A DNA stretch of 64,000 bases from Trichococcus palustris (GTDB lineage: Bacteria; Bacillota; Bacilli; Lactobacillales; Aerococcaceae), in NCBI RefSeq assembly GCF_900114465.1, contig NZ_FOTD01000006.1, positions 62,001-126,000 of the forward strand, given 5' to 3'. The position numbers and the translations under genes were made by a program. The notes beneath the pieces are model-generated. The model ran no database searches. It was not told where the DNA came from and worked only from the letters and a program-made list of their open reading frames with translations. Position 1 is the first letter of the stretch. The number at the start of each line of letters is the position of its first letter. Positions 50,593 through 60,612 of the stretch are shown one piece after another.

Positions 50593-51078
50593 TTATCCAC
50601 GTCTGCCGCCGCGACCGCCGCGTTTGCCTTCTGTGTTGCGTTTCAACGAAGTCAAACGGTCATCGCTATCTTTAAGGAAGCTAGACATAAGAGAATCGAA
50701 ATCGCCTTTTTTCTCTTCCTTCGGATGAGCAGAATAGCTGCTGCTGCTTCTACCTTTAGAGTAAGATCCTTCAGAACGAGGAGCTGAACTTTTTTGATAA
50801 GGTTTACTTTCTCGTTGAGGTCTGGTAACTTCCCCCGCCGGTTTATCCACAGCCTTGCGGATGGATAATCCAATCTTGCCATCATCTGCAATGGACATAA
50901 CCTTAACGGTCACTTCATCACCAATCTTTAAAACATCCTTTATTTCCTTTACGAAAGTATCGGAAATTTCACTGATATGAACTAATCCTGTCTTTCCGCC
51001 ACCTAAATCGATAAATGCACCAAAATTTGTAATACCGGTAACTTTTCCAGGTACTTTGTTTCCAACCTCAATTGACAT
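50593..51078 (-). CDS. S1-domain RNA-binding protein (YabR-like)
   Basis: 161 residues. S1 OB fold at about 1-75: VGNKVPGKVTGITNFGAFID, GKTGLVHISEISDTFVKEIK, GDEVTVKVMSIADDGKIGLS. The rest is a low-complexity Ser/Lys/Arg tail ending RGGRGGRRG, which is typical of RNA contacts. Role unproven; relatives bind RNA or the ribosome. Between divIC and tilS as in Bacillus. Confidence 0.9.
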   Translation of the reverse strand: MSIEVGNKVPGKVTGITNFGAFIDLGGGKTGLVHISEISDTFVKEIKDVLKIGDEVTVKVMSIADDGKIGLSIRKAVDKPAGEVTRPQRESKPYQKSSAPRSEGSYSKGRSSSSYSAHPKEEKKGDFDSLMSSFLKDSDDRLTSLKRNTEGKRGGRGGRRG

Positions 51079-51112
51079 AAAAAAAGAGTTCCTCCTTAAA
51101 TTTTGTTTCTTT

Positions 51113-51118
51113 ATTATA
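51113..51118 (-). promoter_or_regulatory. Promoter -10 of the S1-domain gene
   Basis: Minus-strand TATAAT with extended TGA, 35 bases before the ATG. Confidence 0.55.
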
Positions 51119-51129
51119 TCATGTTATTC

Positions 51130-51163
51130 AAAAAAAAAATAGGACGGCAGCCGATAGTCCCAT
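51130..51163 (-). terminator. Terminator of divIC
   Basis: GGAC..GGC / GCC..GTCC hairpin followed by a run of ten T on the minus strand; the stem touches the divIC stop. Confidence 0.7.
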
Positions 51164-51597
51164 TATGAATCCGACCCTGCAGTCGCTTCCTGTTTTTCTG
51201 CCATTTTCGTCTGATTATCCTCAGGCAAACTAAAAATGATTTCGCCATCCTTGCTTAAATAATATTTGCTGCGAGCCAATTTTGCAATGTAATCGTCTTC
51301 CTGCAAGAGTTTTACTTCGTAATTCAGCTTTGTGTTTTGATCTTCCGCAGCCTTCTTTTCTTTTTTTGCAACAGCGATTTCACTGTCCATCTGCCGAATT
51401 TCGAACACATTCCCCACGGTCTTCCACAGGAAAGGCACAATGAAGATTGCACCGGCTAAAAGGATGAAAAACAGTCTGTTTCTGTGCTTCTTCCGCTCAC
51501 GTGAAGCAATCCGCTTCTGCTGATTTTGAACTTTTATGTAGTCGTTCTGCATCACGGTTACGTTGTCCGCTGAATGCTTTTCCATCTTCTTTTTCAC
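51163..51597 (-). CDS. divIC: Septum formation initiator DivIC/FtsB family
   Basis: 144 residues, GTG start (51595-51597) with AAGGAGG seven bases upstream. A basic cytoplasmic N-terminus (~1-47), one membrane span LFFILLAGAIFIVPFLW (~48-64), then a coiled coil (DSEIAVAKKEKKAAEDQNTK) and a short domain with YYLSKDGEIIFSLPE. It pairs with FtsL in the divisome. Next to rqcP as in Bacillus. Confidence 0.93.
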   Translation of the reverse strand: MKKKMEKHSADNVTVMQNDYIKVQNQQKRIASRERKKHRNRLFFILLAGAIFIVPFLWKTVGNVFEIRQMDSEIAVAKKEKKAAEDQNTKLNYEVKLLQEDDYIAKLARSKYYLSKDGEIIFSLPEDNQTKMAEKQEATAGSDS

Positions 51598-51647
51598 TTG
51601 GCTACCTCCTTGCTTGGGAACGATGCATTTTTGTGCATCTTATGTAG

Positions 51648-51676
51648 AGTATAGAAGAAATCACCAAAATTGTCCA
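51648..51676 (-). promoter_or_regulatory. divIC promoter
   Basis: Minus-strand TGGACA (51671-51676), 17 bp, TATACT (51648-51653). Confidence 0.7.
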
Positions 51677-51771
51677 TGCCTATCCGCAAACTCAGAAAAA
51701 GAAAACAAGCCCGCTAACCCCTACTGGAATATAGGAAAGCCGAGGGTCAGCGCGGCTCATTTCCGCATCGA

Positions 51772-52050
51772 TCAAAAGGGACTGTCGCCTGCTCTGGGAA
51801 CGCTCGTTTCGCTGATGATGGTATACATGTCTTGCGCTTCATCTTTTTTTGTGGTCTCAACAATTTTGTCGATGCGCACCACGACCGTCTTATTTCCGAA
51901 CTGAAGGGTCATTTCATCTCCTGCCTTAACGGTGGAACTGGACTTCGCCTGTTTTCCGTTGATCAGGATGCGCCCTTTATCGGCCACTTCTTTTGCGACC
52001 GATCTGCGTTTGATCAATCGCGAAACCTTTAAAAATTTATCTAGCCTCAT
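51772..52050 (-). CDS. rqcP: S4-domain RNA-binding protein RqcP (YabO)
   Basis: 92 residues, an S4 domain: MRLDKFLKVSRLIKRRSVAK, then GRILINGKQAKSSSTVKAGD. In Bacillus the protein works with RqcH in ribosome-associated quality control, adding alanine tails to stalled chains; the same role is inferred. Overlaps the preceding gene by 14 bases. Confidence 0.9.
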   Translation of the reverse strand: MRLDKFLKVSRLIKRRSVAKEVADKGRILINGKQAKSSSTVKAGDEMTLQFGNKTVVVRIDKIVETTKKDEAQDMYTIISETSVPRAGDSPF

Positions 52051-53095
52051 CAGAATCCTCCTTTTCTTTTGCCTTGATCGCCTGCCACATGCGATCGATT
52101 TCTTCTACCGTATCTGCTTTCACGCCATCGAAAACATGCGGATGGCGCCTTCTCAGTTTTTTATTGAGCGTCTCCAGAATATCTTCCATCGAAAAATAGC
52201 CTTCGCGTTCGCCGAATGAGGCATGATAGAAGACTTGAAGCATAATATCGCCCAACTCCTCGATAAGGTTATCGATATCGTCCTTTTTGATGGCCTCTTC
52301 TACTTCTTCGCATTCTTCCCTTAAATAAGGCAACAGACTTTCGTGCGTCTGGGATTGCACCCACACATCTTTTCCGACGATGGCATCCATATAGGCTTGT
52401 GTCGTTTCGAAGCTGCGGGTTTGTTCATCCCGCGCCAACGGTGGTACGTACAACGAAAGCAGGTTGTGGACGCCTTCCAGGCGATCCACTTCATAAAGCG
52501 GGCACCAGGTCACTGTTTCTGCGCTTGTGCCGGCTGCGTCGACTAAAGCCACTTGATGGTCATCAGGATATTTCTCCATCAGCTTCAGCTTCACATCGCT
52601 GGCGACAAAATCATTGAACACCTGCATGATGATGAGATGATTGCCCAAGCTTATCTGATCTTGATGGAACGTCAAACCATCCAACAGCTGGAATCCTTCT
52701 ATCGGATCGACGGATACTGCCTGGAAAAAATCATCGATGAAACTTTTCCCGCCGACGATCGTGACCGGGACCCCTTCTTTGTTGTGCAAGAGATGCTGCA
52801 CGGCATCTTCCGCTACCAACGGATGCCCCGGAACCGCATAGATGATATCCCCCTCTTTCGCTTTCTTCAATAAGAAATTTGCGATGTTACGGTAGACATC
52901 CTCAAATTTTGCTTCCGTTTCATAGACGTCATCAAAACTCTCAAACTTCATTCCGATTGCCTTCAAATCTTCCACTACCGGATGTTCTGCCGTGCGCAAG
53001 TATACGAACTCCGCCTCCGTCAGCATCTTATAGATGCCGTACGGCAATTGTTCCAAGTCTCCCGCACCCAGCCCTACTACACGTATATTACCCAT
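52037..53095 (-). CDS. YabN-like bifunctional protein: tetrapyrrole methylase domain and MazG domain
   Basis: 352 residues from ATG (53093-53095) with AAAGGAGAG upstream. Residues ~1-215 are a SAM-dependent tetrapyrrole methylase-like fold (NIRVVGLGAGDLEQLPYG, YAVPGHPLVAEDAVQHLL). From ~260 comes a MazG NTP pyrophosphohydrolase: EECEEVEEAI and EELGD (279-283) are the metal ligands. At 352 residues it is well short of the ~490 of Bacillus YabN, and holds one MazG half only. Probable house-cleaning nucleotidase; the methylase substrate is unknown. Confidence 0.88.
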   Translation of the reverse strand: MGNIRVVGLGAGDLEQLPYGIYKMLTEAEFVYLRTAEHPVVEDLKAIGMKFESFDDVYETEAKFEDVYRNIANFLLKKAKEGDIIYAVPGHPLVAEDAVQHLLHNKEGVPVTIVGGKSFIDDFFQAVSVDPIEGFQLLDGLTFHQDQISLGNHLIIMQVFNDFVASDVKLKLMEKYPDDHQVALVDAAGTSAETVTWCPLYEVDRLEGVHNLLSLYVPPLARDEQTRSFETTQAYMDAIVGKDVWVQSQTHESLLPYLREECEEVEEAIKKDDIDNLIEELGDIMLQVFYHASFGEREGYFSMEDILETLNKKLRRRHPHVFDGVKADTVEEIDRMWQAIKAKEKEDSDEAR

Positions 53096-53128
53096 ATTCT
53101 CTCCTTTAAATGACCCCTGCGGCAACAA

Positions 53129-54730
53129 TTATCCCGGAAATTTCCGCAATAATTTTTTGCCGAAAGGAATCGTGATCCATTCTCTTAATGTAAAGAGTTT
53201 TATTTTTAAAATATACCACACAAAGACGCCAACACCAGCGAAAACAGTCAGGATGGCTATAATCGAATCCTCCATCCGTCCGCCGCCCGTCAGCACATAA
53301 CTTTCCAAGCCCCTGCGGACGATCCACGAACCCGCATAAAGGAGCGCACAGCCGACCGCCAATTTATGGATGAACCGGTCCTTCATCCAGACATTCCGGA
53401 TCACAAACGCAGCTTGCCTACCCAACATGAGAAGCATCACCAATAACCCCGCAACCGTGGCGTAGCTGGCCCCCAACGTTCCCCATCGTTCAACAAACCA
53501 GCTGGTCAACCACATCTTCGTCGCCAAACCGGCTCCCAACGCGACCAATGAAATCGCATATTGGTTCAAGCTCTGCAGGATCGAATGATAGGCGGTCATG
53601 ACGGATGCCACAAAAATCGCCAAAACATAGACAGCCAACACCGCCGTCCCTTCACGATCACCGAACAGCATATGATTCACATTCGGCAGAATCGCCAAAA
53701 GTCCGGTTACAGCAGCCGCCGAAAAGGTTGCCGTCATGCGGAGCAATGATTTTGCGGCCCGGACAAAGTCCAATTCCCTTTCCTGCACATGAGCTTGACT
53801 CATCATCGGGATGAAACTGGCGGAAAAGCCTGTCCCCACAACCATCCCTAATTGGACAAGCGGCTGCCCGCGATCATAGATCCCTTTCAGACTCTTGGCG
53901 GCATCAGCCAACACGCCACTGTCCAACAAGCCGTTATATAGCGTGAAGGAGTCCAACAGCTGGAACAGCACCAGGATTGAACTCAGCAAACAGATGGTTA
54001 ACCCTTCCGTTGCGTAACGGTGGATCAGTCTGCCCCACTGCACATTTTTCGCATCCCGCTTCGAAAGGGAAGAGGCTTGCCAAAGTTCCCCCTCCGACCA
54101 ATCTTTGCGCATGGATACCAACAGCACCACGCTTGCCATAATTGCCCCGATGGTCGCACCGCTCATGGCTTTTGCGCCCATCTCGTAAATGTCCCAATCC
54201 AACTTTTTATAAAGATAGGCAGCGATCAGGATAGCCCCTACTCTCACCAGCTGTTCCAACACTTGGGAAACAGCCGTCGGTTCCATCCGATAGGTCCCTT
54301 GAAAATACCCGCGCAGGGTGGCCAATAGCGGCATCAGCAAAAACATCCAGGAGACGGACTCCAAAATTGGTTGCAATGCGCTGTCGCCCATCCAAGCAGC
54401 AATTTGCCGCGCAAAGACGTACACACCCGCAAAGATCACCACGCCCAACACGCCCAGGATGGCCATGCTGCGGCGCATCATTTTTTTGCGCGCCCAACCG
54501 TCCGGCGTCTCCGCAATCATCTTCGAGAAGAAGACAGGGAAACCCGACAAAGCAAAGGTCATACCGATGCCATAGATGGGATACACTTGCTGGTAAACAT
54601 AAAAACCTGTATTCCCCACCATATTTTGGAACGGCACCCGATAGACGGCGCTCAAGATTTTCGCGATGAAGGAGGCCAGCGACAAGAGTAACGCGCCTCT
54701 CATCATCTGTTTCATATGGTTATTTTTCAT
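53129..54730 (-). CDS. Polysaccharide/lipid flippase, MurJ/SpoVB-YabM family
   Basis: 533 residues with about fourteen membrane spans. LSLASFIAKILSAVYRVPFQ, YPIYGIGMTFALSGFPVFFSK and the MOP-superfamily loops identify it. Likely moves lipid II or another undecaprenyl-linked precursor across the membrane; this cannot be told from sequence. Between mfd and the YabN-like gene, as yabM in Bacillus. Confidence 0.9.
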   Translation of the reverse strand: MKNNHMKQMMRGALLLSLASFIAKILSAVYRVPFQNMVGNTGFYVYQQVYPIYGIGMTFALSGFPVFFSKMIAETPDGWARKKMMRRSMAILGVLGVVIFAGVYVFARQIAAWMGDSALQPILESVSWMFLLMPLLATLRGYFQGTYRMEPTAVSQVLEQLVRVGAILIAAYLYKKLDWDIYEMGAKAMSGATIGAIMASVVLLVSMRKDWSEGELWQASSLSKRDAKNVQWGRLIHRYATEGLTICLLSSILVLFQLLDSFTLYNGLLDSGVLADAAKSLKGIYDRGQPLVQLGMVVGTGFSASFIPMMSQAHVQERELDFVRAAKSLLRMTATFSAAAVTGLLAILPNVNHMLFGDREGTAVLAVYVLAIFVASVMTAYHSILQSLNQYAISLVALGAGLATKMWLTSWFVERWGTLGASYATVAGLLVMLLMLGRQAAFVIRNVWMKDRFIHKLAVGCALLYAGSWIVRRGLESYVLTGGGRMEDSIIAILTVFAGVGVFVWYILKIKLFTLREWITIPFGKKLLRKFPG

Positions 54731-54741
54731 CGGTTTCTCCT

Positions 54742-57700
54742 CTATGCTTCCAACGTATCATCAACGCATGCTTTCACAAAGGCTTTTACAAAACCGAGCC
54801 ACTTATAGGTCGCATGTTTCCCCAACTGCAACGTAACCATCAATTTATCATTTTTAAGATTCACTTGCGCCTTCAACGGCATCTTGCTGAGTGCTTCGAA
54901 CACAGCCGGTCCCTGGATGCGGAGCGTACCTGTTTTCGAGAAGGTGACGACCACACTGTCGTCCTGCCGTTTGATCGTCTCGATTTGGCTCTTCTCGGCG
55001 TAGTTTTTGATCAAACCGATTTCCAGCAAATCAGCAACTTCGTCCGGATATTCGCCGAACCGGTCGATCAGGTCATCCTGGATTTCAACGTAATTCTCTT
55101 CCCCATCGATATGCTGAATCCGCTTGTAGATATCGATTTTTTGTTTCTCGTCTTCGATGTAAGCAACCGGCAAGTAGGCATCGATCCCCAAATCGATTTC
55201 GACGGCGCTCCGTTTGGTCTTCACGGCAATGCCTCGTTTTGCGGAAACCGCCTCGTTAAGCATTTCGGAATACAGATCGAAGCCGACCGAATCGATGAAA
55301 CCATGTTGTTGGGCGCCCAGCAGGTTGCCCGCTCCACGGATCGACAGATCGCGCATGGCAATCTTGAATCCGGCACCCAGTTCGGTGAATTCCTTGATGG
55401 ACTGCAGTCTTTTTTCACTGACTTCATTCAATGATTTATTCGGTTGATACATCAAATACGCGTAGGCGATCCGATTGGTACGGCCAACCCGTCCGCGCAA
55501 TTGATACAATTGGGACAAGCCCATGTGGTCGGCATTTTCGATGAACAGTGTATTGACGTTCGGGATATCCACACCGGTTTCAATGATCGTTGTCGTCACC
55601 AGCACATCATACAGCCCCGCGATGAAGTCCATGATGACATTCTCCAACTGAACCTCCGTCATTTGGCCATGCGCCACCGCCACACGGCAGTCCGGCACCA
55701 GTTCGCGGAGTTGCTCCGCTTTCTTCTCGATCGTTTCCACCCGGTTGTACAGATAGAAGGCTTGCCCGCCTCGGGCCATCTCCCTTTCGATGGCGTCCCT
55801 CACCGCGCCGTAATTCTGTTCCATCACATATGTTTGAACTGGGTAACGGTTCGCAGGCGGCGTCTCGATGACCGATAGATCCCTGACGCCGAGCATCGAC
55901 ATATGCAAGGTCCGCGGTATCGGCGTTGCCGTCAAGGTCAAGACGTCCACCGTTGCCTTCAATTGTTTCAGCCGCTCCTTATGCTTTACGCCGAAGCGTT
56001 GCTCCTCATCGACAACCAGCAACCCCAAATCGGAGAACACAACATCTTTGGACAGAATGCGATGTGTTCCGATGACGATGTCAACCGTCCCCTTGCGCAA
56101 GCCATCGATGGTTTCCTGCTGCTCTTTTTTGGTGCGGAAACGGCTCAATAGGCCGATTTTGAAGGGGTAATCTTCGAAGCGTTGCGTCAGCGACTCATAA
56201 TGTTGCTGCGCCAAGATGGTGGTCGGCACCAGGAAAGCAGCCTGCTTCCCTTCTTGGACGGCCTTGAAGATGGCGCGCATGGCCACTTCCGTTTTTCCGT
56301 AGCCGACGTCCCCGACCAAAAGCCGGTCCATCGGTTTCTCGCTTTCCATGTCCTCTTTGATTTCAGCGATGCTGCGCAACTGGTCTTCCGTCTCCGTGTA
56401 GGGAAAGGCATTCTCAAAGTCGACCTGGTCTTGCGTATCGGGCGGGTAGACATAGCCCTTTTCCGATTCCCTTTTGGCGTACAATTCGATCAGTTCATCC
56501 GCGATGTCCTCTATCTTGGCGGCAACCTTTCTCTTTGTCTTCGCCCATTCCGTCCCCCCCAGCTTATTTATTTTCGGCGTTTTGGCATCTGAGGAAACAT
56601 ACTTCTGGATCAGATGGATCTGCGTTACCGGAATGAACAGTTTCGCGCCTTCCTGATAGGAGATGGACATGTAATCCTGATGGACACCGCCGACTTCGAT
56701 GGTTTCCATCCCGGTGTACAGACCGATCCCGTGATTCACATGCACCACATAATCACCCGGGTTCAATTCCGTATAGCTCTTCAACCGTTCCGCGTTGGAC
56801 ATTTTTTGACGGCGCGGCTGTTTCTTCGTCACTTTATTGAACAGTTCTTTTTCGGTGATGAAGACCAGTTTTTCCTGTGGCATTTCGAATCCGTTAGCCA
56901 GGCTGCCGACAATGATGTTGGCCTGATTCTCAACGATGGCAGCATGCCCTTTGATGAAGCTCGAAATATTGAAATCATCGAAGGTGCGCTGCACTTTTTC
57001 GGCGCGTTCCTGGGTAGGGACAACAACAAAGATGGTCATCCCCTGTTTCTTCCAACGGTCCATTTCAACCTTCACAAGTGGCATCTGGCTGAAGAAGTTG
57101 GTCAGCCCTCGGTATTGGAAAGGGTAGACTTCCTGGAAGCGCATGTTTCCCAGCCCGCGATGGAACAGGGCATAGTAGACTCTGTGCTGCTTCGATTTCT
57201 TGAGGATATCCCGGATATCGGCTGAGAAGATTTGCGAAGGCAGGCAAATCCCTTCATCTATTTTCGCTTCATGCCAATCAGCCGATTCCCCTTCGATCGT
57301 CCTCTCGACTTCAAGGATGCGGCCGTATTCATCGACGATCACCAAAACATCCTCCGCTATGTAATCCAGGACGGTCGGCAGCTTGGGATAAATCAGGCTC
57401 GTATATAATTGGGGATTAGGCGGCATTTCCCCCGTTCTCATCTTTTCGATGAAATCCGTGAAGAAAGCCGTCAGCCGATTCTTTGCATCTTCTTTTTTTA
57501 TCGCTTTGAGCGCTTTTTCAACCTTTTTTTCAACGTCAGCAACTTGTGCAAGGACGGCTTCCTTGGGGAATAGCGTATCCTGCGCCGGAAGGATCAGGAT
57601 ATCTTCCCTGTTTGCGATCGATTTTTGCGTATAGGCATCAAAGTGCCGCAGCGTATCGATTACCGTATCGAACAAATCGATACGGATCGGATTCTCCTCA

Positions 57701-58257
57701 TTCAGGGCGTAAATATCGATGATGCCGCCACGGATGCTGAACTCGCCAGGGCTGGCCACCATCGCTTCCCGGCTATAGCCCATCGCGACCAACTTTTCCG
57801 GCAATTTTTCCAAATCGACATCTTTCCCAATGGCAAAATGGAGGCAATGTTCTTCCCAAACAGTGGTCGGCGACAATATCTTCTTGAAGCCAGCGGCCGG
57901 GATCACGACAATCCCTTTCCCGCCACTCTTCAAAAAGTTCAGGGCTTCCACCCTTTGGCTGCGGTATTCAGGTGAAGAGAACGACAGCTCTGCGGCAATC
58001 GATTCCTCTACCGGAAAAATGAAAGTGGGTGTTTCCGGCGAAATTTGGCTGAGGTCATCATAGACCTGCGTCGCCTGCAGCAAGTTCGGCGTCAGCACAA
58101 TGATCGTTTTTTGCAATTCATTGAAAAGGACGCTCGTCAGCAGGTTTCTGGCTGAGCCGGAAATGCCGGTGACCAGTTGGGGCAATTCCGAACCGATATC
58201 TTTCAGTAAAGCTTTTACATTCGGTGTAGCCGATAAATATTTCTCTATGTCTTTCAT
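54742..58257 (-). CDS. mfd: Transcription-repair coupling factor
   Basis: 1171 residues from ATG (58255-58257) with AAGGAGA upstream; a longer frame to 58371 has no ribosome site. UvrB-like N-terminal half; RNAP-interaction domain LNPGDYVVHVNHGIGLYTGM; translocase Walker A LLVGDVGYGKTEVAMR (~645) and DEEQ box VVDEEQRFGVKHKE (~748); LQLRGRVGR-type motif VI LYQLRGRVGRTNR; C-terminal TRCF domain. Removes stalled RNA polymerase and recruits UvrA. Follows pth. Confidence 0.98.
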   Translation of the reverse strand: MKDIEKYLSATPNVKALLKDIGSELPQLVTGISGSARNLLTSVLFNELQKTIIVLTPNLLQATQVYDDLSQISPETPTFIFPVEESIAAELSFSSPEYRSQRVEALNFLKSGGKGIVVIPAAGFKKILSPTTVWEEHCLHFAIGKDVDLEKLPEKLVAMGYSREAMVASPGEFSIRGGIIDIYALNEENPIRIDLFDTVIDTLRHFDAYTQKSIANREDILILPAQDTLFPKEAVLAQVADVEKKVEKALKAIKKEDAKNRLTAFFTDFIEKMRTGEMPPNPQLYTSLIYPKLPTVLDYIAEDVLVIVDEYGRILEVERTIEGESADWHEAKIDEGICLPSQIFSADIRDILKKSKQHRVYYALFHRGLGNMRFQEVYPFQYRGLTNFFSQMPLVKVEMDRWKKQGMTIFVVVPTQERAEKVQRTFDDFNISSFIKGHAAIVENQANIIVGSLANGFEMPQEKLVFITEKELFNKVTKKQPRRQKMSNAERLKSYTELNPGDYVVHVNHGIGLYTGMETIEVGGVHQDYMSISYQEGAKLFIPVTQIHLIQKYVSSDAKTPKINKLGGTEWAKTKRKVAAKIEDIADELIELYAKRESEKGYVYPPDTQDQVDFENAFPYTETEDQLRSIAEIKEDMESEKPMDRLLVGDVGYGKTEVAMRAIFKAVQEGKQAAFLVPTTILAQQHYESLTQRFEDYPFKIGLLSRFRTKKEQQETIDGLRKGTVDIVIGTHRILSKDVVFSDLGLLVVDEEQRFGVKHKERLKQLKATVDVLTLTATPIPRTLHMSMLGVRDLSVIETPPANRYPVQTYVMEQNYGAVRDAIEREMARGGQAFYLYNRVETIEKKAEQLRELVPDCRVAVAHGQMTEVQLENVIMDFIAGLYDVLVTTTIIETGVDIPNVNTLFIENADHMGLSQLYQLRGRVGRTNRIAYAYLMYQPNKSLNEVSEKRLQSIKEFTELGAGFKIAMRDLSIRGAGNLLGAQQHGFIDSVGFDLYSEMLNEAVSAKRGIAVKTKRSAVEIDLGIDAYLPVAYIEDEKQKIDIYKRIQHIDGEENYVEIQDDLIDRFGEYPDEVADLLEIGLIKNYAEKSQIETIKRQDDSVVVTFSKTGTLRIQGPAVFEALSKMPLKAQVNLKNDKLMVTLQLGKHATYKWLGFVKAFVKACVDDTLEA

Positions 58258-58351
58258 TATAATTCTCCTTATTGTTCCGGGACGAAGCGACACAGGCTTG
58301 CACATCGCAATCGCCCCGCCCACTGTCAATCCCTCAGAAAAAGTCTTCAAA

Positions 58352-58372
58352 CAAGAAAGAGGCTCAGTCAAA
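58352..58372 (-). terminator. Weak terminator-like hairpin between pth and mfd
   Basis: AGGTTCAG, loop TTTT, CTGAGCCT with a short T-rich flank on the minus strand, just after the pth stop. Confidence 0.45.
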
Positions 58373-58379
58373 ACTGAAC

Positions 58380-58949
58380 CTAGCTTTTCTTATTGAATTG
58401 ATTCATTGTGTCCAAAAATGTATGGCCTTCTATGAAATAATTGATGGCATCCACGCTTTCGCGAACAGAAAACAACACATCTTCCTGTTCTATTTTCGGG
58501 AACGGACTCAGTACATGCTGGATGACGGTCATGTTGAATTGCGGCCGGCCGATCCCGACCCGGATACGATTAAAATCTTGTGTCCCAAGGTGTTGAATCA
58601 GACTTTTGATCCCGTTATGTCCGCCGGCGCTGCCTTTTTGACGAAGGCGTATTTTCCCTACCGGCATGTCCATGTCATCGTAGACGACCACCAAATCCTC
58701 GATGCCCACATTGAAGTAATCCATCAAAGGCCGTACTGCCCTGCCCGATTCATTCATGAAGGTCAGCGGCTTGACGAACAAAACTTTCTCCCCGTTTACC
58801 GTTGTTTCAAGATACAACGCTTCAAATTTGTTCTTGTTATAATTCTGTTTGTTTTGAGCTGCCCACTCATCCACTGTGATGAAGCCTACATTATGCTTCG
58901 TATCAGCATATTTCGGACCCGGGTTCCCCAACCCGACAATCATTTTCAT
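58380..58949 (-). CDS. pth: Peptidyl-tRNA hydrolase
   Basis: 189 residues. KMIVGLGNPGPKYADTKHNV with catalytic His, VKPLTFMNESGRAVRPLMDY, VYDDMDMPVGKIRLRQKGSA and GGHNGIKSLIQHLGTQDFNR. Releases peptides from prematurely dropped tRNA. The ctc gene that lies before it in Bacillus is missing; ldh is there instead, pointing away. Confidence 0.97.
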   Translation of the reverse strand: MKMIVGLGNPGPKYADTKHNVGFITVDEWAAQNKQNYNKNKFEALYLETTVNGEKVLFVKPLTFMNESGRAVRPLMDYFNVGIEDLVVVYDDMDMPVGKIRLRQKGSAGGHNGIKSLIQHLGTQDFNRIRVGIGRPQFNMTVIQHVLSPFPKIEQEDVLFSVRESVDAINYFIEGHTFLDTMNQFNKKS

Positions 58950-59175
58950 ATCTATTCACCTATTTTTTCCGTTTATTTTTACTATTCTACACAACCTGCC
59001 CTCATTCCGGACGTTTGTTTTTTATGATTTCGTTGTTGTCTGCAAATGAAAAAGGCCGCACGGATTCTCTCCGTCCAGTTTGCTTTTGAACAGTATACCA
59101 TATTCGCTTCCAAAATCGTCAGGAAATGAAGAGCCACCCTCGTAATTTTTTTGTGAAAAAAATAGCAAACAGCTA

Positions 59176-59204
59176 TTGAAATTACTCTACAGTTATTTTA
59201 TAAT
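59176..59204 (+). promoter_or_regulatory. ldh distal promoter
   Basis: TTGAAA (59176-59181), 17 bp, TATAAT (59199-59204), about 155 nt before ldh. Confidence 0.75.
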
Positions 59205-59325
59205 ATGTTTATATAACAGATTCATATAACTGTTGTATTTTTTTCGAAAAGAACATTAAGATGACCATTTTTTAATCACTGCGCAGTCCCAGTGTCTCAT
59301 AGAAGAATTCCCAATAATCTAATGT

Positions 59326-59331
59326 TATAAT
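59326..59331 (+). promoter_or_regulatory. ldh proximal promoter -10
   Basis: TATAAT with extended TGT, 33 bases before the ATG; the -35 is poor. Confidence 0.5.
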
Positions 59332-59339
59332 GGGAGTAG

Positions 59340-60347
<1,008 letters not shown>

Positions 60348-60361
60348 TACAGACCTCGAAG

Positions 60362-60390
60362 GATGCGGGAAATTTCTCGCATCTTTTTTT
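60362..60390 (+). terminator. Terminator of ldh
   Basis: GATGCG..GAAATTTC..CGCATC followed by seven T. Confidence 0.9.
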
Positions 60391-60393
60391 CGC

Positions 60394-60426
60394 AAAAAAA
60401 ACCGCCCAGAAGGACGGCTTTTTCTT
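60394..60426. terminator. Second, bidirectional terminator between ldh and prs
   Basis: CCGCCC, loop AGAA, GGACGG with A/T runs on both sides; the natural end for prs transcripts on the minus strand. Confidence 0.7.
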
Positions 60427-60517
60427 TTGCAAAAGCATAACATTTTTGATATAGGTAGCGCATCATTACAGATGTTTCACAGATTCCTAATCTGTTTCAC
60501 GCCATCACACGATGTCT

Positions 60518-60599
60518 AGCGGTCCAAGCCTACCTCTCGGAAATTGACCGATTAGGTCACAGTGTTTCCTTAACCGAGGCAGGTCGGGCTTGTCCCGCT
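60518..60599. ncRNA. Unassigned structured element between ldh and prs
   Basis: A long interrupted stem: AGCGG/CCGCT (60518-60522, 60595-60599), CAAGCC/GGCTTG (60525-60530, 60587-60592), ACCT/AGGT (60532-60535, 60581-60584), CTCGG/CCGAG (60536-60540, 60574-60578), enclosing TGACC/GGTCA (60545-60549, 60555-60559). Either strand could be active: plus has TTTTCTT directly after it and a weak promoter TTGCAA-17-TATAGG (60427-60455); minus places it in the prs 3' region. No known RNA family was recognised. Confidence 0.5.
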
Positions 60600-60612
60600 T
60601 TTCTTATCGATA

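Noticed and set aside
56614-57225. 203-codon plus-strand frame opposite mfd
   Set aside because: Shadow of the mfd codon pattern.
58272-59027. 251-codon plus-strand frame opposite pth
   Set aside because: Antisense shadow of pth; no family likeness and pth is certain.
60518-60599. tRNA or SRP RNA between ldh and prs
   Set aside because: No cloverleaf, no T-loop GTTCRA, and no SRP core motif such as GGAAGGA in the right context.
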